From positions 1,054,001 to 1,118,000 of the forward strand of contig NZ_FOOT01000001.1 in NCBI RefSeq assembly GCF_900113285.1: a DNA stretch of 64,000 bases, read 5' to 3'. The notes beneath the pieces are model-generated. The model searched no databases. It was not told the DNA's origin and was given only the letters and a program-made list of their open reading frames with translations. This DNA is from Pontibacter chinhatensis. GTDB lineage: Bacteria > Bacteroidota > Bacteroidia > Cytophagales > Hymenobacteraceae. Both the position numbers and the translations under genes were made by a program. Numbering within the stretch: the first letter of the stretch is position 1; each line of letters begins with the position of its first letter. Of this stretch, positions 26,052 to 35,042 are shown one piece after another.

Positions 26052-26142
26052 ATAGCAGAAAGTATGCAGCGGTAAATGTAGTTATTTATACTTTGCTGTC
26101 AACAGGTTATACTTTGCTGCTAGCTCAATTTCATACTTCCCC

Positions 26143-26193
26143 AAAGTATAAACGCCCTCTCCGGCACTTGGCCAGAGAGGGCGTTTATACTTT
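26143..26193. terminator. Terminator with 19-bp arms ending in AAAGTATAAA words
   Basis: Perfect 19-nt arms (26143-26161 and 26175-26193) join an inner CGCCCTCTC stem to outer AAAGTATAAA words. A further TATACTT lies 3 bases beyond. It sits downstream of fabD on the minus strand. Confidence 0.85.
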
Positions 26194-26211
26194 TATACTT
26201 TCTAAAGGAGA

Positions 26212-27090
26212 TTATTCTGCTGAGCTAACTTCGGCGGTGCGCTCAATTTTCTTCACCAGTCCCTGCAGCACTTTACCTGGGCCACACTCCACAAAATGCG
26301 TGGCACCGTCGGCTACCATCTGCTGCACCGACTGCGTCCAGCGTACCGGGGCTGTCAGTTGCTTGATCAAATTCTGCTTAATTTCGGCAGGATCGGTGTG
26401 CGGCTTGGCGTCCACGTTCTGGTAAATCGGGCAGATGCCCTGCGCGAAGGTGGTTTCCTCGATTGCTTTGGCAAGTTCTTCCTCGGCCGGCTTCATCAGC
26501 GGCGAGTGGAACGCGCCTCCTACCGGAAGCGGCAGGGCACGCTTGGCACCGGCCTCTTTCATTTTCTCGCAGGCAATCTCGATGCCTTTGTTTGAGCCGG
26601 AAATTACCAGCTGGCCGGGGCAGTTATAGTTGGCGGCTACTACTACTTCGCCTTCCACAGAGGCACATACTTCCTCTACTTTCGCATCGTCCAGGCCAAG
26701 TATAGCGGCCATGGTAGATGGGTTGGCCTCACAAGCCGCCTGCATCGCCAGCGCTCTTTTCGACACCAGCCGCAGACCATCCTCAAAGCTAAGCACTTTA
26801 CTAGCTACTAAGGCAGAAAACTCACCCAGCGAGTGACCAGCCACCATATCCGGGGCGAAGTCTTTGGCTACGGCCGCCTGCGCCACAGAGTGCAGGAAAA
26901 TAGCCGGTTGCGTTACTTTCGTCTGCTTCAGCTCCTCGTCAGTGCCGTTAAACATGATCTCGGTGATGTTGAAACCCAGGATCTCGTTTGCCTTGTCGAA
27001 CAGCTGCTTCGCCTCTTCGTGCTGCTCGTACAGGTCTTTGCCCATCCCTACAAACTGAGAACCCTGTCCCGGGAAAACGTATGCTTTCAT
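26212..27090 (-). CDS. fabD: Malonyl-CoA:ACP transacylase
   Basis: This 292-residue protein has the FabD motifs: FPGQGSQ at the start, nucleophile Ser87 in GHSLGEFSAL, catalytic His195 in VGGAFHSPLM, the substrate segment QPAIFLHSVAQAAV, and a C-terminal FVECGPGKVLQGLVKKI. It loads malonyl groups on acyl carrier protein for fatty acid synthesis. It appears to be a single-gene unit, not next to other fab genes in this window. The region before it (27091-27239) holds only AT-rich repeats of the TAAATGGTT type. Confidence 0.93.
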   Translation of the reverse strand: MKAYVFPGQGSQFVGMGKDLYEQHEEAKQLFDKANEILGFNITEIMFNGTDEELKQTKVTQPAIFLHSVAQAAVAKDFAPDMVAGHSLGEFSALVASKVLSFEDGLRLVSKRALAMQAACEANPSTMAAILGLDDAKVEEVCASVEGEVVVAANYNCPGQLVISGSNKGIEIACEKMKEAGAKRALPLPVGGAFHSPLMKPAEEELAKAIEETTFAQGICPIYQNVDAKPHTDPAEIKQNLIKQLTAPVRWTQSVQQMVADGATHFVECGPGKVLQGLVKKIERTAEVSSAE

Positions 27091-27239
27091 TCCTTTTATT
27101 GTTAATTGATAATTGCTGATCGTTTTATGCTTAAATGGCTAAATGGTTAAGTTGCTAAATGGTTGCTCCCTTAACAATAGGCCTATGGTTTGTAAACCTA
27201 TACAGAAACCAACAATTCAACAATTAACAATATAGCAAT

Positions 27240-27665
27240 TCAAAAAAACCTGGCCCTTTGCTCGGGGCTGGGCAGCAGGCAGGCTTCGGTGCGGCCGGCA
27301 ATGCGGTAGCGGTTTTTAGCCACCAGCCGGTACACAAAATTGCGGAAAGATAAGGGAATAATGCGAAACACAGCAAGTATGGACAGCGGAAAATCGAGGT
27401 GGCCGGCAATGCGCAGCGCCGCCTCCGACTCGGTATAGAGCCTGCCCTTCTCGTAAAAAAGCATGGAGTCCGGAAGTGGATTCGGGATTTGGGCCTTGGG
27501 CACCAACGCCTCCAGCACCCCTGATTGCAGCGCGGCAAAGTATAAATGCTGCTTAGCGTTATACTTTAAGGCTATCTGAACACTACCCTGGCAAAAGCCG
27601 CAGGTGCCGTCGTAAAACACAACGGGCTTGTCCTGCAGCTGTTCCAGGTCTGGTAAGTTTTTCAT
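27240..27665 (-). CDS. DCC family thiol-disulfide oxidoreductase-like protein
   Basis: This 141-residue protein is of the DUF393/DCC family, named for the N-terminal DGxCxxC motif, here YDGTCGFC (Cys22, Cys25). The family segments FYDGTCGFCQGSV, LYFAALQS, SMLFYEKGRLYTESEAALRI and FRNFVYRLVAKNRYRI are all present. The family is predicted to be thioredoxin-like; the role is not established. Its ATG overlaps the stop of the upstream T9SS protein gene by one base (TAATG arrangement), so it is co-transcribed with it. Confidence 0.85.
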   Translation of the reverse strand: MKNLPDLEQLQDKPVVFYDGTCGFCQGSVQIALKYNAKQHLYFAALQSGVLEALVPKAQIPNPLPDSMLFYEKGRLYTESEAALRIAGHLDFPLSILAVFRIIPLSFRNFVYRLVAKNRYRIAGRTEACLLPSPEQRARFF

Positions 27666-30430
27666 TAGCGTACTATCTCTACCCAGCCTTTGTACGTGGC
27701 GCGCGCCTTGGCCGGGTCTAAAGTATAAAATTCAACTTCTGCCTCGTAGTAGTAGGTGCCGTCGGTCAGGCGGTTGCCATCGTTGTCCACACCTGGCCAG
27801 TTAATGTAGCGGCCCTCTCCCTGCGTAATGGTGCCTCCGTCATACACCTGCACACCCCAACGGTTGTAAACCCTGAAGCGCATGCTCCTGATAAAGGCCC
27901 TTACTTTAGGACGGAATACGTCATTGAGGTTGTCGCCGTTCGGCGTGATGATGTTTGGAAGTATAAACGAGATACAGTTGTCGTTGCACACCTCGTTGCT
28001 GAACGCGCTCTCGCGCCCGTTCACGTCGGTAGCCGTTACCACATAGCAGCCGGCAAAGGTTTCCAGGCCGCTGTGCGTATAGGTCGTCTCGGTGGTGGTG
28101 TCCAGCGGGGTATACTCGGCATCCAGTGTCGGTTTAAAGTATACCGTGTAATAGGCAATTTCATCCGTGCAGTCGCCCGTAATGTTCGGCACCCAGTTCA
28201 GCACGTTCTGGTAAGGCGGCTCGGTTGGGTTCTGGTTAAACGCGTTACAGTCGAGCTGCTGTATACTCAGTTCCGGCGGGCAGATCAGCTTCGGCAGGGT
28301 AACACAAACACGCTGGCTGTAGTTGAGCAGCGGCTCGGGTATCCCCTTAACCTGGTAGGTACCGGCCGTTACCACGTAATAGCAGTACTCCTGCCCACGC
28401 ACCAATTCCTCGCCATTAAACGTGCCTCTGTCAGTGTAGGAGCCACTCGTAGCCGTCGCCGACACGCTATCGATCAGCACAAACTCGCCACCCGTAGCCT
28501 GACGGTAGATATAATGCTGCAGCACCTCGTTTTTCCACGGAACGTTGTAGGTCCAGTTTAAGGCGACCTCTTTCGCTTCGCCTTCTGCAGGCGTTAGGTT
28601 CAGGTATACACTGGAAGCCTCGGCGCTATCGCGCAGCAAGGTAGGCTGTCCGCCAGGCGCCGGACTGCGGTAAAACTCCAGGCGATAACGGTAAGCGTTC
28701 TCCACTGTGTTCAGGTTTCTGTCCACAAAAGTAGTATCGGCCATATTGCGGGTACGCTTTACCTCCGTGAAGCCGTTGCCAGCTTCCATGCCCACCTTAC
28801 GGTACAGGCGGTACTCCAGCGGCGGGGTGAGCTTCTCCACGTCAATCGGCTGGGTCCACTTCACGGTTATCCGCCCGTTGGTGGTGCTGGTTTCATCCAC
28901 GGTCACATTGGTCAGGTAAGGGATATCCTGGTCGATAACCACGCACACCTCCAGAGAGGCAAGGCTCTCCCCGCGTCCCGGAGCCGGGAAAGTCGCATAG
29001 ATGATGTAGCAGTATTCCACCCCGGCCTTCAGGTTCGGATCGTCGTCGAAGAAGGTTGTCTCACCGGCATCCACCTCTCCTATCAGCACATAGCCCGTAG
29101 AGGCAGGCACACCGGTCTGGCAATAATCCGGTACAAAGTTGCTCGGTCCTTCCCGCCTGTAGATGCGTATTTTATCGGCATTCTGGCACGTGTAGGAGTT
29201 CCAGGTGAGGGTGACGTTGCGGTCAGCGCTGGTGGCATCCAGGTTCTCCGGCGCAGGCCCTATCACGGTAATGTTCCAGGGCTGCAGGTCTGCCAACCGC
29301 TTATCGCCCTGCGGCCTCACGTCTTCAGCACGGAAAATCACCTGGTATGGCGAGCGACGCACATCGGCGCATTCGGTGTTCCAGATAAACAAACCTGTGG
29401 CAGAGCCCGGGTTGTTGGTTCTTTGCTCAAAGGTCGCCGGAGGCACAATACCACTACCGGCAACAGTCAGGTTGATCAAGTCGCCATCCGGGTCGGTAGC
29501 CCTTACAATGCCGCGGAGGGTGGTTCCAGCTACCACGCAGGTATCCTTGGGCTCCAGTACAGGCGGCCGGTTTTCGTTCTCCTCTACGTTAATGCGCATG
29601 TCGCGCACTACCTCACCTATCTTCACGGCACCACCGTTCGGCCCGCGCCGCCACTCTTCTACCACAAAGGCAATGTTGTACCTGCCGGCAAGGCAGGGGG
29701 CATCCCAGGTGAGCTGACCGGTGATGGGGTCGAGCCGGAAGAAGGCAGGGCCGCTATCGTCGGAGGTACGGCAGTTGGCCACCTGGTCGGGGTGGCGGTA
29801 GCCGGGCACTACGGTAATAGCACCGCTGGGATCGCGGTAGCGTGGGGCTACTAGCTTAAAAGAAAGGCTGTCACCGTCGGCATCATAAGCGCCGGGGTTG
29901 TGCACGAACTTACGGAACATCGCCGCATCATCGATGGGCTCCACGGTAAGTACCGGGGTGGAGTTAAAGCCGCGCAGGGCGTTTATATCGATGGTCGTGG
30001 AGATGAAGAAGGAACGCTGGTCAGACGGAGCTGCCATGTTCAAAATGTTATTGTCGCGGTTCTCGCCTACCCAGTACGTCGTATAAGTACCATCTGAGGG
30101 GTACGTGTACTCCCACTCAAAGACCTCGCGGTCAGTTTCGGAGTTAATCGGGGTAACGGACTTGCGGGGAACGATGATGGACGTGGTACCAACCCCTGGA
30201 TAAATAGTTACCTCCGGGTCCTCGGCCTGCGAGAGGTGGTTGGTATAAATAATCATGGTGAAAAAGAAGCGGCGGGGATTAGGGTTTGGCGTCGTGTCCC
30301 GCTTGGCAGTAATATCCCCTGCTCTAATATGAGTAGCCTGTGCCTCCGGAGAAGCACCCAACAGCAACAGAATCAACACCCACAACAGACTCCCATGCAG
30401 CAGATACTTATGGCGTAAATGGTTTAGCAT
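27665..30430 (-). CDS. Large secreted protein with Ig/FnIII repeats and T9SS type B sorting domain
   Basis: This 921-residue protein has a signal peptide (about 1-32, ending near SPEAQA). Cadherin/Ig-like folds occupy residues about 35-390, including two DADGDS/TDPDGDL calcium-type motifs (YDADGDSLSF, ATDPDGDLINL). Several fibronectin type III units follow (about 390-800; CYVVTATDVNGRES is a typical end). The C-terminal gliding-motility/type B T9SS sorting domain contains LPNIITPNGDNLNDVF, VYNRWGVQVYDG, DGTYYYEAEV and GWVEIVR. It is a likely cell-surface adhesin or motility-associated protein exported by the T9SS. The partner DCC gene follows with a 1-base overlap. Confidence 0.88.
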   Translation of the reverse strand: MLNHLRHKYLLHGSLLWVLILLLLGASPEAQATHIRAGDITAKRDTTPNPNPRRFFFTMIIYTNHLSQAEDPEVTIYPGVGTTSIIVPRKSVTPINSETDREVFEWEYTYPSDGTYTTYWVGENRDNNILNMAAPSDQRSFFISTTIDINALRGFNSTPVLTVEPIDDAAMFRKFVHNPGAYDADGDSLSFKLVAPRYRDPSGAITVVPGYRHPDQVANCRTSDDSGPAFFRLDPITGQLTWDAPCLAGRYNIAFVVEEWRRGPNGGAVKIGEVVRDMRINVEENENRPPVLEPKDTCVVAGTTLRGIVRATDPDGDLINLTVAGSGIVPPATFEQRTNNPGSATGLFIWNTECADVRRSPYQVIFRAEDVRPQGDKRLADLQPWNITVIGPAPENLDATSADRNVTLTWNSYTCQNADKIRIYRREGPSNFVPDYCQTGVPASTGYVLIGEVDAGETTFFDDDPNLKAGVEYCYIIYATFPAPGRGESLASLEVCVVIDQDIPYLTNVTVDETSTTNGRITVKWTQPIDVEKLTPPLEYRLYRKVGMEAGNGFTEVKRTRNMADTTFVDRNLNTVENAYRYRLEFYRSPAPGGQPTLLRDSAEASSVYLNLTPAEGEAKEVALNWTYNVPWKNEVLQHYIYRQATGGEFVLIDSVSATATSGSYTDRGTFNGEELVRGQEYCYYVVTAGTYQVKGIPEPLLNYSQRVCVTLPKLICPPELSIQQLDCNAFNQNPTEPPYQNVLNWVPNITGDCTDEIAYYTVYFKPTLDAEYTPLDTTTETTYTHSGLETFAGCYVVTATDVNGRESAFSNEVCNDNCISFILPNIITPNGDNLNDVFRPKVRAFIRSMRFRVYNRWGVQVYDGGTITQGEGRYINWPGVDNDGNRLTDGTYYYEAEVEFYTLDPAKARATYKGWVEIVR

Positions 30431-30580
30431 AGATCATTTGGGTTAGGCGGTAAATATAGTATAATCTTAAACTAAACTTATACTAAAATGTTGTGTATAT
30501 GGGCTGTCAGCGGGGAAAAAGATGTTGCTTCTCTGAATTACGGCCTTCAATTTAGATTGATTCAAAATATTGTGGAGAAA

Positions 30581-30611
30581 TTGCTTTCTACGTGGCCTCC
30601 GTGTACCTTTG
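30581..30611 (+). promoter_or_regulatory. Promoter of sdhCAB
   Basis: TTG at 30581-30583, 20 bases, then TACCTTTG at 30604-30611 (perfect TAnnTTTG). The start codon of sdhC is 51 bases downstream. Confidence 0.55.
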
Positions 30612-30662
30612 GGCAGTAAAAACACTACGCTTAATCACAATTTAAATCTATAACAAACACAG

Positions 30663-31337
30663 ATGAATTGGTTTACTAAAACGTTTTCCAGTACAGTCGG
30701 GCGAAAGATCGTAATGTCTGTTACGGGCCTTTTCCTTTGCTCCTTCCTGGTAGTGCACCTGATCGGTAACCTTCAGTTGTTCCGAAACGATGGTGGAGAG
30801 GCCTTTAACATTTACTCAGACTTCATGGCCCACAACGGCATCATCCGTTTCATGGAGATCATTCTTGTACTGGGGTTCCTGTTTCACATTTATGATGCCC
30901 TCGTTCTGACGCGCCGCAACAAAGCTGCCCGTCCTGTTTCTTACGCCAACAGCCACCCGGAGGAGAACAGCACCTGGGCTTCGCGCAACATGGGCCTGCT
31001 AGGCACTGTTATCCTGGTGTTCCTGATTGTGCACCTTTGGAACTTCTTCGTTCCAGCTCGTTTCGGCGGTCTGGAGGCCGTTCCGGACAAAGACTACGAC
31101 AACCTCTACAGCGAGATTGTACTGGCGTTTAAAAACCCGATATACGTGGCTATCTACGTTATCTCCATGATAGCCCTGGCATACCACCTGATTCACGGCT
31201 TCCAGAGCGCCTTCCAGACCCTGGGCCTTGACCACAAGAAATACACTCCTTTCATACAGAAGTTCGGCGTTGCCTTCTCCATCCTTATTTGCCTTGGCTT
31301 CGCGAGCATTCCGCTGTACTTCTTCTTCTTTGTGTAA
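30663..31337 (+). CDS. sdhC: Succinate dehydrogenase cytochrome b subunit
   Basis: This 224-residue membrane protein has five hydrophobic helices and conserved His residues in VVHLIGN, FLFHIYDAL, LIVHLWNFF and AYHLIHGFQSAF. These are the heme b ligand and quinone-site helices of the single-subunit, two-heme type B succinate:quinone reductase of Bacteroidota. It is the first gene of sdhCAB, 22 bases before sdhA. There is no sdhD, as expected for this type. Confidence 0.93.
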   Translation: MNWFTKTFSSTVGRKIVMSVTGLFLCSFLVVHLIGNLQLFRNDGGEAFNIYSDFMAHNGIIRFMEIILVLGFLFHIYDALVLTRRNKAARPVSYANSHPEENSTWASRNMGLLGTVILVFLIVHLWNFFVPARFGGLEAVPDKDYDNLYSEIVLAFKNPIYVAIYVISMIALAYHLIHGFQSAFQTLGLDHKKYTPFIQKFGVAFSILICLGFASIPLYFFFFV

Positions 31338-31359
31338 TTAAAAGCTATCTATCATTACT

Positions 31360-33294
31360 ATGATATTAGATTCAAAAATCCCGGAAGGCGCCTTAGCCGA
31401 GAAGTGGGACAAGCATAAATTCAACGTAAAGCTGGTAAACCCGGCCAACAAGCGTAAATACGATATTATCGTGGTGGGTACGGGCCTTGCCGGTGCTTCT
31501 GCCGCTGCTTCTTTCGGAGAACTGGGCTACAACGTAAAAGCTTTCTGCTTCCAGGATTCTCCCCGCCGCGCGCACTCTATCGCGGCACAGGGTGGTATAA
31601 ACGCCGCCAAGAACTACCAGAACGACGGTGACTCTATCTTCCGTCTGTTCTACGATACGATTAAAGGTGGTGACTACCGTGCCCGTGAGGCCAACGTATA
31701 CCGCCTGGCCCAGGTATCTGTTGACATCATTGACCAGTGCGTAGCGCAGGGTGTTCCATTTGCCCGTGAGTACGGCGGTCTGCTGGCTAACCGCTCGTTC
31801 GGTGGCGCGCAGGTATCGCGTACGTTCTACGCCCGCGGCCAAACCGGACAGCAACTGCTGCTGGGTGCTTACTCTGCCCTGAACCGTCAGATAGCTTACG
31901 GCAAGGTAAAAATGTACCCGCGCACTGAGATGCTGGACCTGGTAATGGTGGATGGCAAAGCGCGCGGTATTGTAGTCCGTAACCTTATCACTGGTAAAAT
32001 AGAATCGCACAGCGCGCACGCCGTGGTGCTGGCAACCGGTGGCTACGGCAACGTGTTCTACCTCTCTACCAACGCCATGGGCTCTAACGCCACAGCGGCC
32101 TGGAGAGCCTACAAGAAAGGTGCCTTGTTCGCCAACCCTTGCTATACTCAGATTCACCCAACCTGTATTCCGGTTTCCGGCGATTACCAGTCTAAACTGA
32201 CGTTGATGTCAGAATCGCTGCGTAACGACGGACGCGTATGGGTACCGAAAACGAAAGAAACAGCTGAGAAGCTCCGTAGAGGCGAAATCAAAATTAACGA
32301 TATTGCCGAGCAGGACCGTGATTACTACCTGGAGCGTAAGTACCCGGCCTTCGGTAACCTGGTGCCGCGTGACGTGGCTTCCCGCAACGCGAAGTTGGTT
32401 TGCGACGAAGGACGCGGCGTTGGTGCCTCCGGCCTTGCCGTATTCCTAGACTTTGCCGATGCTATCAGACGTGAAGGCCAGCCGGCTATTGCAGCCAAGT
32501 ATGGCAACCTGTTCGATATGTATGAGAAGATCACCGACGAGAACCCATACGAACAGCCGATGCGCATCTACCCGGCCGTGCACTACACCATGGGTGGCCT
32601 TTGGGTAGACTATAACCTGATGACCAACATCCCGGGTCTTTACGCTGCCGGCGAGGCAAACTTTTCAGACCACGGTGCAAACCGCCTGGGTGCCTCTGCG
32701 CTGATGCAGGGTCTGGCTGACGGATACTTCGTACTGCCTTACACCATCGGTGATTACCTGGCGAAAATGCCTTACGACAAGGTAGCGGTAGACCACCCTG
32801 CCTTCAAAGAAGCCGAGCAAAACGTTATCGATATCAACAACAGGCTGCTTTCCATCCAAGGCAACCGCACTGTAGACGACTTCCATAAGGCGCTTGGCCA
32901 CATTATGTGGGAGTACTGCGGCATGGCCCGTAACGCAGAAGGCCTGCAATTCGCCAAGCAGGAAATCCGCAAGCTGCGCGACGAGTTCTGGCGCGACGTG
33001 AAAGTAGTTGGCGTGAACGAGGAACTGAACATCACCCTGGAGAAAGCCAACCGCGTTGCTGACTTCCTGGAGTTGGGTGAACTGATGGTAGAAGATGCCC
33101 TGCACCGTAACGAGTCTTGCGGTGGTCACTTCCGTGAGGAGTACCAGACCCCTGAGAACGAGGCCCTTCGTGATGACGAGAACTTTGCTTACGTAGCCGC
33201 CTGGGAGTTTACGGGTGTAGGCAACGATCCTGTGCTGCACAAGGAGGAGCTGAAGTTCGAGAACGTGAAGCTAACGCAGCGTAGCTATAAATAA
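31360..33294 (+). CDS. sdhA: Succinate dehydrogenase/fumarate reductase flavoprotein
   Basis: This 644-residue protein has the FAD-binding [20 protein letters not shown] near residue 36, the flavinylation site [19 protein letters not shown], the substrate arginine/histidine segment [17 protein letters not shown], and [20 protein letters not shown]. It oxidises succinate to fumarate (or the reverse) at the cytoplasmic face and passes electrons to SdhB. It is the middle gene of sdhCAB. None of the three sdh genes contains a single AAGTATA word, unlike most of the window. Confidence 0.96.
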   Translation: MILDSKIPEGALAEKWDKHKFNVKLVNPANKRKYDIIVVGTGLAGASAAASFGELGYNVKAFCFQDSPRRAHSIAAQGGINAAKNYQNDGDSIFRLFYDTIKGGDYRAREANVYRLAQVSVDIIDQCVAQGVPFAREYGGLLANRSFGGAQVSRTFYARGQTGQQLLLGAYSALNRQIAYGKVKMYPRTEMLDLVMVDGKARGIVVRNLITGKIESHSAHAVVLATGGYGNVFYLSTNAMGSNATAAWRAYKKGALFANPCYTQIHPTCIPVSGDYQSKLTLMSESLRNDGRVWVPKTKETAEKLRRGEIKINDIAEQDRDYYLERKYPAFGNLVPRDVASRNAKLVCDEGRGVGASGLAVFLDFADAIRREGQPAIAAKYGNLFDMYEKITDENPYEQPMRIYPAVHYTMGGLWVDYNLMTNIPGLYAAGEANFSDHGANRLGASALMQGLADGYFVLPYTIGDYLAKMPYDKVAVDHPAFKEAEQNVIDINNRLLSIQGNRTVDDFHKALGHIMWEYCGMARNAEGLQFAKQEIRKLRDEFWRDVKVVGVNEELNITLEKANRVADFLELGELMVEDALHRNESCGGHFREEYQTPENEALRDDENFAYVAAWEFTGVGNDPVLHKEELKFENVKLTQRSYK

Positions 33295-33380
33295 TGATTA
33301 ATGAATGATTAAGAATGCGTCTGGAAGCAGGCGGTTTCGGGTTCTTAATTAGAGATTCTTAATTCGTAATTAATAAGAAA

Positions 33381-34163
33381 ATGGCTGGAAGTAATCCAAA
33401 TGCTAAACCAATGGACCTTACACTAAAGGTTTGGCGCCAAAAAGATAAAAATTCACCAGGCCAAATGGTGACCTACCCTGTAAAGGGAATTTCTCCGGAT
33501 ATGTCTTTCCTGGAGATGATGGATGTTCTGAACGAGGACCTGCTGCGCAAAGGCGAAGATCCAATCGCTTTTGACCACGACTGCCGCGAGGGTATCTGCG
33601 GTATGTGCAGCCTCTACATCAACGGTCGTCCACACGGCCCTGAGCGTGGCACAACCACATGCCAGCTGCACATGCGCCACTTCAAAGACGGAGACACCAT
33701 CACGATTGAGCCTTGGAGAGCAGCCGCTTTCCCGGTTCATAAAGACCTGGTGGTAGACCGTTCGGCTTTCGAGCGTATTCAGCAGGCAGGTGGTTATATC
33801 TCCGTAAACACGGGTGGTGTGCCGGATGCCAATGCTATTCCGATTCCAAAATCTATTGCTGATAAGGCTTTTGATGCGGCTACTTGTATTGGTTGCGGTG
33901 CCTGTGTGGCTGCCTGTAAAAACGCATCAGCTATGCTGTTCGTGTCTGCCAAGGTTTCTCAGCTGGCGATGCTGCCACAGGGTAAGGCAGAGCGTAAGAC
34001 CCGCGTGGAGAACATGGTCGCCCAAATGGATATCGAAGGATTTGGTGCCTGCAGTAATACAGGAGCCTGCGCTGCTGAGTGCCCGGTTGGTATCTCCATG
34101 GAGAACATCAACATGCTTAGAAGCGAGTACTTATACGCGAAAGCTACTTCAGAAAATATATAA
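33381..34163 (+). CDS. sdhB: Succinate dehydrogenase iron-sulfur subunit
   Basis: In this 260-residue protein the [2Fe-2S] ligands lie in [16 protein letters not shown] and the following TTCQLHM, and the [4Fe-4S] and [3Fe-4S] ligands in [13 protein letters not shown] and [15 protein letters not shown]. It connects the flavoprotein to the SdhC hemes. It lies 86 bases after sdhA, a longer gap than the sdhC-sdhA gap, filled by AT-rich TTAAT repeats. A terminator follows. Confidence 0.95.
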   Translation: MAGSNPNAKPMDLTLKVWRQKDKNSPGQMVTYPVKGISPDMSFLEMMDVLNEDLLRKGEDPIAFDHDCREGICGMCSLYINGRPHGPERGTTTCQLHMRHFKDGDTITIEPWRAAAFPVHKDLVVDRSAFERIQQAGGYISVNTGGVPDANAIPIPKSIADKAFDAATCIGCGACVAACKNASAMLFVSAKVSQLAMLPQGKAERKTRVENMVAQMDIEGFGACSNTGACAAECPVGISMENINMLRSEYLYAKATSENI

Positions 34164-34187
34164 GTAGCTTTGCAAGCAACATACGGA

Positions 34188-34225
34188 AAGGCGGGGCAGT
34201 TACTGTTCCCGCCTTTTCTATTTTA
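34188..34225 (+). terminator. Terminator of sdhCAB
   Basis: AAAGGCGGG (34188-34196) and CCCGCCTTT (34209-34217) with a 12-nt loop, followed by TCTATTTT. Confidence 0.8.
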
Positions 34226-34353
34226 GGCCGCACTACCTATTGGCAATCTTTTTTATACTTCCTCCAAGTATAAATTAGTATACTTGTACTCGCGGTTTGG
34301 TTGTGGGCTAAAAGATAGGCCCCATGAACAGCCGTTGAAGCAACAACAAAAGT

Positions 34354-34878
34354 ATGATTACACTGATATCGGGCACGAACAGGGCTCAGTCCACTTCAAG
34401 AGCCATAGTTAACCTGTACGCTTCTATGCTGGAGCAGCGTGGGCAAGCCTACCAGATCCTGGACCTGGCAGACCTCCCTGCTGACTTTATCGAAACCGCT
34501 CTTTACGAAAACACCGGAAAAAACGAGCAGTTTAACGCTCTGGCCTCCAAGATTGCAACCTCTGACAAAATCGTATTTGTGGTGCCTGAGTATAACTCCT
34601 CCTTCCCGGGTGTCCTGAAGGCTTTTATAGATGGCTTGGCCTATCCCAATACCCTAAAGGATAAGAAAGGGGCTTTGATAGGATTGTCCTCGGGCATGCA
34701 GGGTAGTGGCATCGCGCTAAGTCATTTTTCAGATGTACTAAACTATCTGGGAATGCACGTGATGGCAATGCGGATGAAACTGGCCCACATCGAGAAAAAT
34801 TTTGATGGCCAGCAATTCACCAACAAGTTTTACCAGGAATTACTGGAGCAACATGTGGAGCAGTTTCTGAAGTTCTAG
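34354..34878 (+). CDS. NADPH-dependent FMN reductase family flavoprotein
   Basis: This 174-residue flavodoxin-like protein starts with LISGTNRAQSTSRAI (FMN phosphate loop), followed by VFVVPEYNSSFPGVLKAFIDGLAYP, the classic NAD(P)H:FMN reductase loop, and GLSSGMQGSGIALSHF. It reduces FMN, quinones or azo-type substrates with NAD(P)H; the physiological substrate is open. It is a single-gene unit. The upstream region has a dense run of dispersed words, including AGTATACTT near 34277. Confidence 0.85.
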   Translation: MITLISGTNRAQSTSRAIVNLYASMLEQRGQAYQILDLADLPADFIETALYENTGKNEQFNALASKIATSDKIVFVVPEYNSSFPGVLKAFIDGLAYPNTLKDKKGALIGLSSGMQGSGIALSHFSDVLNYLGMHVMAMRMKLAHIEKNFDGQQFTNKFYQELLEQHVEQFLKF

Positions 34879-34977
34879 CGTCAGATGCTCCGGGAAGGTA
34901 TAAGTACCAGCAATTTATACTTATATAAGGTATGTCAGGAATGGGTATGTCCTAGGGTTATCTTTCTCTAAGAATTT

Positions 34978-35031
34978 CAAAGTATAAAAAAGGGGCTGCA
35001 GCTATCGCTGCAGCCCCTTTTTTATACTTTG
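34978..35031. terminator. Perfect 25-bp inverted repeat terminating the dcw operon
   Basis: Arms at 34978-35002 and 35007-35031 are exact complements with a 4-nt TATC loop. Each outer end is a CAAAGTATAAA word, the centre is a GGGGCTGCAGC stem, and A/T-runs serve both strands. It is placed between the FMN reductase and ftsZ. Confidence 0.9.
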
Positions 35032-35042
35032 AATCCAGGCGA

